A DNA stretch of 64,000 nucleotides from Flavobacterium pectinovorum (GTDB lineage: Bacteria; Bacteroidota; Bacteroidia; Flavobacteriales; Flavobacteriaceae): positions 124,001-188,000 of the forward strand of contig NZ_JAFEVZ010000004.1 of the NCBI RefSeq assembly GCF_022802975.1, read 5' to 3'. The notes under the pieces were generated by a model. It made no database searches and was not told where the DNA came from. It worked only from the letters and a program-made list of their open reading frames with translations. The first letter of the stretch is position 1, and every line of letters begins with the position of its first letter. Below are positions 59,081-64,000 of the stretch, piece after piece. Made by a program: the position numbers and the translations under genes.

Positions 59081-60989
59081 CCCTTTTATTCTGACTGTAT
59101 TTTTTGCTTTCAATTCTATTCTGGCAATCGCACAAAAATCTTTTCAGGACGTTAAAAATTTATATCCGGACTATAATGAAATCATTTTAGAAAATTCTGA
59201 AGTGTATGATATTTCTATTGAAAATAATGGTTTAAAAATCATACAGGACAATCATCATGAGTCAATGGTTTTGACACAAAACGGAATTTTTAACAACAAA
59301 GAATCTTTTTCTTATTCTGATTTGATTTTATTGAAAGGTTATGATGCGTACACCATAATTAATGAGAACGGTAAAGAAAAAAAAATAAAAGTATCTCAGA
59401 GTATTGAAAAACAATCACAACAAAGTTCCATCTTTTATAATGATGTAAAAGAGCGCCAGCTTACGTTTCCGAATTTAGAAACCGGAGCAAAAAAAGTGTA
59501 CAACTATCAAGTTCAATTTTCAGACCCACACCTGCTTCACAAGTTTATATTTGGTGACGCTATACCCATACAAAATTCATTTTTGGAGATCAGAACAGAC
59601 AAAAACATTGTTATTGATTACAAGATTTTTAATGATCCTGACAAAACTATTTCTTATTCAAAAACTGAAAAAAAAGGAAAATGGATTCATAAATGGATCT
59701 TATCTGATATAAAACCTGCCAAGTATGAAGAAAATGCACCAGGTTATTTGTATATAGTTCCACACATCAATTTCTATATAAAAGAATACACGATAGATGG
59801 CAAAACAACTCCAGTTTTGGGAAGCATTCCTGAATTATATAATTATTATCAGCAGTTTGTAAAAAATCTAAACAAAAAAGAAGATCCGGACTTGAAGGCG
59901 CTGTCTTTAGAAATTACCAAAGACAAAAAAACGGATGAAGAAAAAATTAAAGCTATTTTTTACTGGGTTAAAGAAAACATTAAATACATTGCTTTTGAAA
60001 ATGGATATGAAGGTTTTATTCCGCGTGAAGCCAGTCTGGTATTCGAAAGAAAGTTTGGAGACTGTAAAGACATGGGCAATATGATTTCGTGTATGGCACA
60101 ATATGCAGATGTAAAAAATGTTACGATCGCCTGGATTGGAACCCGAAGTATTCCGTACTCCTATAATGATTTGGCAACACCTTCAGTTGATAATCATATG
60201 ATTGCCGTTTTTAAGAAAGGTGATGATTATGTATTTTTAGATGGCACTGATAAAGAAACCCGTTACGGAATACCAACGGCTTTTATACAAGGAAAAGAAG
60301 TTTTATTCACTGAAAATAATCAATACAAAATCTATCCGGTACCCATTGTTCCGGCCAATCTGAATGAAGTTAAAGAAACGGTAAATTTAAAAATTGATAA
60401 CAGCAAACTGAACGGATCTGCAAAAATGATACGTTACGGATACAATCGCAGCCATATTTTGATGCAGATAGGTGATGCGTCAAATAAAGCACGTAGGGAA
60501 ATGATCAAATCTTTAGTTTTAAAAGGAAATAATAAATTCGACTTAAAAGATTTTAAAGAAGAAAACCTGACTGATAAAGATTTACCATATGTGATTGATT
60601 ACAATTTTGATCTTGATAATTATATCATCAAAGTAGATAAAGAAATTTATGTGAATTTGTTTTTAGATAAATTTTTAGAAAAAGTAATTCTTGCAAAAGA
60701 CCGGATTTCGCAATATGAATTTGAATATCTAACACAATTCACAACACAATATACTTTAGAAATCCCTAAAAACTTCAGTATAAAATATCTCCCTAAAAAC
60801 TTCGATCTGGATAATGATTATCTAAAAGCTCATTTTACCTACGAACTGAAAAATAATATTCTGTATCTGGATGTGAGCCTGACGCAAAAAAAATTATTAC
60901 TCAATAAAAACGAGTTTGAACCCTGGAATGAGACTATCAAAAAATTAAAAACCAACTATAACGAAACCATAATTTTACTTAAAAAATAA
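59046..60989 (+). CDS. DUF3857/transglutaminase-like protein
   Basis: 647 residues; signal segment (FAFNSILAIAQ), DUF3857 beta domain (~25-270), transglutaminase core (~290-420), then a C-terminal beta region. The catalytic triad is visible: Cys in FERKFGDCKDMGNMIS (~341), His in VDNHMIAVF (~378) and Asp in VFLDGTDKE (~396). Predicted to act outside the cytoplasm as a protein crosslinker or protease-like enzyme. The start (ATG at 59046 or 59055) overlaps the 3' end of the MORN gene, and the stop shares a base with the next start. This implies tight co-translation. Substrate unknown. Confidence 0.85.
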   Translation: MILMNWFKLLNNPFILTVFFAFNSILAIAQKSFQDVKNLYPDYNEIILENSEVYDISIENNGLKIIQDNHHESMVLTQNGIFNNKESFSYSDLILLKGYDAYTIINENGKEKKIKVSQSIEKQSQQSSIFYNDVKERQLTFPNLETGAKKVYNYQVQFSDPHLLHKFIFGDAIPIQNSFLEIRTDKNIVIDYKIFNDPDKTISYSKTEKKGKWIHKWILSDIKPAKYEENAPGYLYIVPHINFYIKEYTIDGKTTPVLGSIPELYNYYQQFVKNLNKKEDPDLKALSLEITKDKKTDEEKIKAIFYWVKENIKYIAFENGYEGFIPREASLVFERKFGDCKDMGNMISCMAQYADVKNVTIAWIGTRSIPYSYNDLATPSVDNHMIAVFKKGDDYVFLDGTDKETRYGIPTAFIQGKEVLFTENNQYKIYPVPIVPANLNEVKETVNLKIDNSKLNGSAKMIRYGYNRSHILMQIGDASNKARREMIKSLVLKGNNKFDLKDFKEENLTDKDLPYVIDYNFDLDNYIIKVDKEIYVNLFLDKFLEKVILAKDRISQYEFEYLTQFTTQYTLEIPKNFSIKYLPKNFDLDNDYLKAHFTYELKNNILYLDVSLTQKKLLLNKNEFEPWNETIKKLKTNYNETIILLKK

Positions 60990-62959
60990 TGAAAAAACAA
61001 TTTCTAAAAAAGTTTCTGGCACTTGTCGCATTCTTAAGTACATCCATTTTTTTTGCTCAGGACTATAGTTTTAAAACCTATGACTGGAACGAAAATGATA
61101 CTAAAATCGATGTCCCAAAAAAGTACGAAGATGAAAAAGAAATTTTCCTAAACCGTACTATAAAAATCGAAGTTGTTGTTGATAAAAATACTGCGACTCA
61201 ATACCGTTTAATACATGAAAAAAAATACATCAACTCTGATGATGCTATAGAACGCAACAATAAAATTTACATTCCGTTTGGCAATCAGGAAAATATTCTG
61301 ACTACTAAAGTACGTGTGATTTTGAAAAATGGAAAAGTCATTACTTTAGATAAAAAGGATATCAAAGAAGAAGTAGATGAGGAAAAAGGCATGAAATACA
61401 ATTATTTTGCGCTCAATGGCCTTGAAAAAGGCGCTGTTATCGAAAAGTTATATGTAATAGAAGAAGCTCCGGATTTAAATGGCAACACCATTAAAATGCA
61501 GGATGAATATCCAATAGCCGAATTTAATTTTGATTTGATAGCTCCGGCTCACTTAATTTTTAAAACCAAATCATACAATGGTTTAAGTGAACCTGTTTTA
61601 GACGAAAAAAAGATAGAAAATAAAAAAGTGCTGAGTATAGCTGAAAAAGATATAATCGCTTTAAAAGATGATGAAGAATATTCTAACTGGGATGTTCGGT
61701 TAAAACTTTTCCGTTACAAATTAGATCAAAATTTATTCTCCGGTGCCAAAAACCTGAATAACTTTAAAGAGTATGCTACCAATACTTATGAGCGACTTAA
61801 TCCGGTTTTAGATAAAAAACAAGAGAAAGTAATTGCAGCATTCTGCAAATCTATTCCGGAGTCAAAAGATCCTCAGGAACAGATTTGGAATATTGAAAAC
61901 AAGATTAAAAAAACGATTATTTACGACAAATATATAGACTCAAAACCTTCTTTGAGTGATGTTATCAGTACAAAACAGGCAAATAGTCTGGATATTATCA
62001 AATTATATAGCGCTGTTTTTAAATATTTTAAAATAGAGCAAAATATTGTTTTCACTTCAAACCGATATAAAATTCCTTTTGACAAAGATTTTGAAAGTCA
62101 CGAAAATCTAAGTGAGTTTTTGTTTTATTTCCCGGGCATTAAAAAATACCTTACTCCAACTGAAATTGAATATCGTTTACCACTTTTTCCAAATTATTTA
62201 GGAAATAACAATGGATTATTCATTAAAGAGAAAATTTTCGCGGGCGTTTCTATGGGAATTGGAGAAGTAAATTTTATCGAAATTCCGGGAACTGAGATTA
62301 CGCATGACTATATGGATATTACAGTTGATTTTACACAAGATATTGAAAATCCTCTGGTTACAAGTAATATGACCTATGGAGGGTATTCCGGATTAAACTT
62401 TCAACCCTTAAAAGACTTTGTTTCGGCAGATCAATATAAAACAATGCTGAAAAATATTTCTGAAAATTATACCCTGCAAGGCGAATACAAAACGCTTACT
62501 ACAGAAAATGACGGAACGGATTTTATTGGTAAAAAACCTTACAAACTAAATGTAACTTTTGATGGAAAAGAGATGATCCAAAAAGCAGGAGAGAATTATT
62601 TGTTCTCTGTTGGACAGACTATTGGAAGACAAATGGAACTTTATCAAAAAGACAAACGTATGCTCCCAATAGAGATTCAGTATCCGCATTACTACACCCG
62701 AAAAATTAAAATCATATTACCGGAAGGTGCAACTATCAAAAATCTGGATAAATTTGTAATGGATTTCAAAACAGAGCTTGGCGGTAAAACTGAAGCTGCT
62801 TTTACAAGTAATTATACTCAAAACAAGAATGAAATTACGGTTGAAAACACGGAATTTTATAACCTTATAAATTATCCTTTAACCAGTTTTGAGCAATACA
62901 AAGCTGTTATCAATGCCGCAGCAGATTTTAATAAAATTGTAGTTGTTGTTGCAAAATAA
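60989..62959 (+). CDS. DUF3857 protein lacking a transglutaminase triad
   Basis: 656 residues; signal peptide (FLSTSIFFAQ), DUF3857 domain (~30-260, YRLIHEKKYINSDDAIERN), then a transglutaminase-like middle region (~280-420, IENKIKKTIIYDKYI, DVISTKQANSLDIIKLY). The expected GDC...H...D pattern is replaced: ANSLD sits where GDCKD lies in the paralogue. A C-terminal beta domain follows (~440-656). It is probably a catalytically dead partner of the preceding enzyme, an inference. Start ATG overlaps the previous stop by one base. Confidence 0.82.
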   Translation: MKKQFLKKFLALVAFLSTSIFFAQDYSFKTYDWNENDTKIDVPKKYEDEKEIFLNRTIKIEVVVDKNTATQYRLIHEKKYINSDDAIERNNKIYIPFGNQENILTTKVRVILKNGKVITLDKKDIKEEVDEEKGMKYNYFALNGLEKGAVIEKLYVIEEAPDLNGNTIKMQDEYPIAEFNFDLIAPAHLIFKTKSYNGLSEPVLDEKKIENKKVLSIAEKDIIALKDDEEYSNWDVRLKLFRYKLDQNLFSGAKNLNNFKEYATNTYERLNPVLDKKQEKVIAAFCKSIPESKDPQEQIWNIENKIKKTIIYDKYIDSKPSLSDVISTKQANSLDIIKLYSAVFKYFKIEQNIVFTSNRYKIPFDKDFESHENLSEFLFYFPGIKKYLTPTEIEYRLPLFPNYLGNNNGLFIKEKIFAGVSMGIGEVNFIEIPGTEITHDYMDITVDFTQDIENPLVTSNMTYGGYSGLNFQPLKDFVSADQYKTMLKNISENYTLQGEYKTLTTENDGTDFIGKKPYKLNVTFDGKEMIQKAGENYLFSVGQTIGRQMELYQKDKRMLPIEIQYPHYYTRKIKIILPEGATIKNLDKFVMDFKTELGGKTEAAFTSNYTQNKNEITVENTEFYNLINYPLTSFEQYKAVINAAADFNKIVVVVAK

Positions 62960-62982
62960 ATAACCCTAAGTTATAAAAAAAT

Positions 62983-63017
62983 AAACCCGACAGTGTTTTA
63001 AAGAAACTGTCGGGTTT
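62983..63017 (+). terminator. Terminator of the MORN/DUF3857 operon
   Basis: 12-bp stem AAACCCGACAGT / ACTGTCGGGTTT followed by T7. Same family as 9723-9755. Confidence 0.85.
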
Positions 63018-63050
63018 GTTTTTTTATAATTTAATCTAAATCTTTAATAG

Positions 63051-63461
63051 TTAAACATTAAAAATATTATACACAATAATATGTTCATCATAATTAATGT
63101 ACAGCTGTTTACGGTAGTCTTGTTTTTTGCGTGTAATAATTGAAATTTTGCAGTCGATACCACTATTGTCTTTACATACAAATGAATAGACAATATCAGT
63201 GTCATTTTCTTCCCGCTCGATGTACTCAATGATATTAAAAAGTTGTATTTCTTGTGAATACACCACGATTCGATGTTTCTCAGTATCTAAAATAACCGAA
63301 AGATTAACCAGATCCAAATTAGACCATTCGCCCCATTTTCCTTTATCATTTTTTTCTAAAACACTAAAACCCGATGTTTTAAAACGATAAGACTGACTGT
63401 AGGTTTGTTGTATTCCTAATCCGAGAAAAAGAACTAATATATAGTTTCGTAAAATTTTCAT
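63051..63461 (-). CDS. Small secreted hypothetical protein
   Basis: 136 residues from the ATG at 63461 (MKILRNYILVLFLGLG), the only start giving a normal signal peptide (cleaved near YSQ, ~23). The upstream extension would overlap the next gene. The mature part is beta-rich (YRFKTSGFSVLEKNDKGKWG, RIVVYSQEIQLFNIIEYIE) with two Cys in CKDNSGIDCKI. No family recognised. It lies 19 bp behind the nitronate monooxygenase on the same strand and converges on the MORN operon. Confidence 0.7.
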   Translation of the reverse strand: MKILRNYILVLFLGLGIQQTYSQSYRFKTSGFSVLEKNDKGKWGEWSNLDLVNLSVILDTEKHRIVVYSQEIQLFNIIEYIEREENDTDIVYSFVCKDNSGIDCKISIITRKKQDYRKQLYINYDEHIIVYNIFNV

Positions 63462-63480
63462 AATGTAGTTATAGGGGCTA

Positions 63481-64000
63481 TTAAAACTCAAATTTACTTT
63501 TTTCCTGATAAGCAGCTTCAAAATCGGCAATCATTTCATTGATTATTTTTTCGACAGGCAAAATTTCATGAATCAGTCCCGCTATTTGTCCAATTTCAAG
63601 TTCTCCTTCTTCAAGATCGCCTTCAAACATTCCTTTTTTTGCTCGTGCTCTTCCTAAAAGTTGCACTAAATCTTCTTTTGAAGGACATTTTTTATATAAA
63701 TCCTGAACATCTTCATAAAATTTATTTTTAATCAAACGTACAGGTGCTAATTCTTTTAGTGTCAATTGTGTATCACCTTCTTTTATATCAACTATCTTTT
63801 GTTTGAAATTATGGTGGGAAGATGATTCTGTTGAGGCAGCAAAACGACTGCCTACCTGAACTCCGTCAGCTCCTAAAATCATTGTTGCCAGCATTCCTCT
63901 TCCTGTCGCAATACCGCCTGCAGCAATAATAGGTATCTGGATTTTTTCTTTTACCATCGGAATCAAAGTCAGGGTTGTAGTTTCCTCACGACCATTGTGT
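63481..64000 (-). CDS. Nitronate monooxygenase (2-nitropropane dioxygenase family), cut by the window end
   Basis: C-terminal part of an FMN-dependent nitronate monooxygenase. The frame remains open to the right edge (HNGREETTTLTLIPMVKE at 63948-63997), so the start lies outside the window. The visible part has IPIIAAGGIATGRGMLATMILGADGVQVGSRFAASTESS, the FMN phosphate-binding core of the TIM barrel, followed by the helical C-terminus. Such enzymes oxidise toxic nitronates. The HNG segment is part of the conserved GGH-G pattern near the active site. Confidence 0.88.
   Translation of the reverse strand, partial: HNGREETTTLTLIPMVKEKIQIPIIAAGGIATGRGMLATMILGADGVQVGSRFAASTESSSHHNFKQKIVDIKEGDTQLTLKELAPVRLIKNKFYEDVQDLYKKCPSKEDLVQLLGRARAKKGMFEGDLEEGELEIGQIAGLIHEILPVEKIINEMIADFEAAYQEKSKFEF

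Overview
The window looks like a chromosomal segment of a Flavobacterium-like member of the Bacteroidota. The evidence is the low G+C by eye, absence of clear Shine-Dalgarno sites, promoters of the TTG-N20-TAnnTTTG type, many short secreted or lipobox proteins, type IX secretion (T9SS) C-terminal sorting domains, menaquinone and bacillithiol genes, and the family mix (DUF3810, DUF2809, DUF3857, SpvB/Rhs). The genus is an inference from these traits; no rRNA or other species marker is present.

Layout. 1-12500 is housekeeping and envelope: an RsmB/NOP2-type rRNA methyltransferase, Kup potassium transporter, an Asn/Ser/Arg-rich lipoprotein, a BNR-repeat secreted protein, an ECF sigma factor operon, a SRPBCC/GyrI-like protein, a MazG-type pyrophosphohydrolase, the branched-chain aminotransferase, MnmD, a 65-residue orphan and tRNA-His. 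12538-22251 holds BshB1, a menaquinone pair (isochorismate synthase plus hotdog thioesterase), a beta-helix lipoprotein, a T9SS-exported endonuclease I, and purL, whose reading frame carries two dispersed-repeat insertions.

22272-33188 is the accessory region. A roughly 10-kb island on the minus strand encodes a tail-fibre-like secreted protein, a small T9SS-sorted protein with a YD-like motif, a 2253-residue SpvB/VCBS/Rhs polymorphic toxin and its probable periplasmic immunity protein. Behind it lies an orphan toxin C-terminus with a membrane-type immunity partner. Two copies of a 184-bp repeat each abut a gene 3' fragment. The island is bracketed by two copies of the 3' end of a small lipoprotein gene, one truncated (22328-22429) and one in the complete gene (32709-33188). 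This is the most interesting system in the window.

33297-41020 holds an alpha-oxoamine synthase (possibly sulfono- or sphingolipid synthesis) and a nitric-oxide response cluster: a polytopic His-rich membrane protein, the di-iron repair protein ScdA/Ric, quinol-type nitric oxide reductase, a lipid-anchored azurin, and an Rrf2 regulator whose promoter overlaps a palindrome. Palindromic dispersed repeats flank the membrane protein gene.

41159-55603 is mostly housekeeping: a NYN-LOTUS protein, FMN glutamate-synthase-like protein, two tandem lipoprotein paralogues, a YhcH family protein, RdgB, a DEAD-box helicase, PepD, DUF3810, a second ECF sigma operon, a PlsC-type acyltransferase, a NUDIX hydrolase and DUF4268. 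A 36-residue lysine-rich gene lies at 49385-49495. 55826-62959 is a tight three-gene operon of a MORN/TPR protein and two DUF3857 proteins, one with an intact transglutaminase triad. The right edge holds a secreted hypothetical protein and a nitronate monooxygenase cut by the window end.

Several intergenic hairpins recur as nearly identical families and serve as terminators. Two ECF sigma operons, each followed by membrane proteins, probably govern envelope responses.
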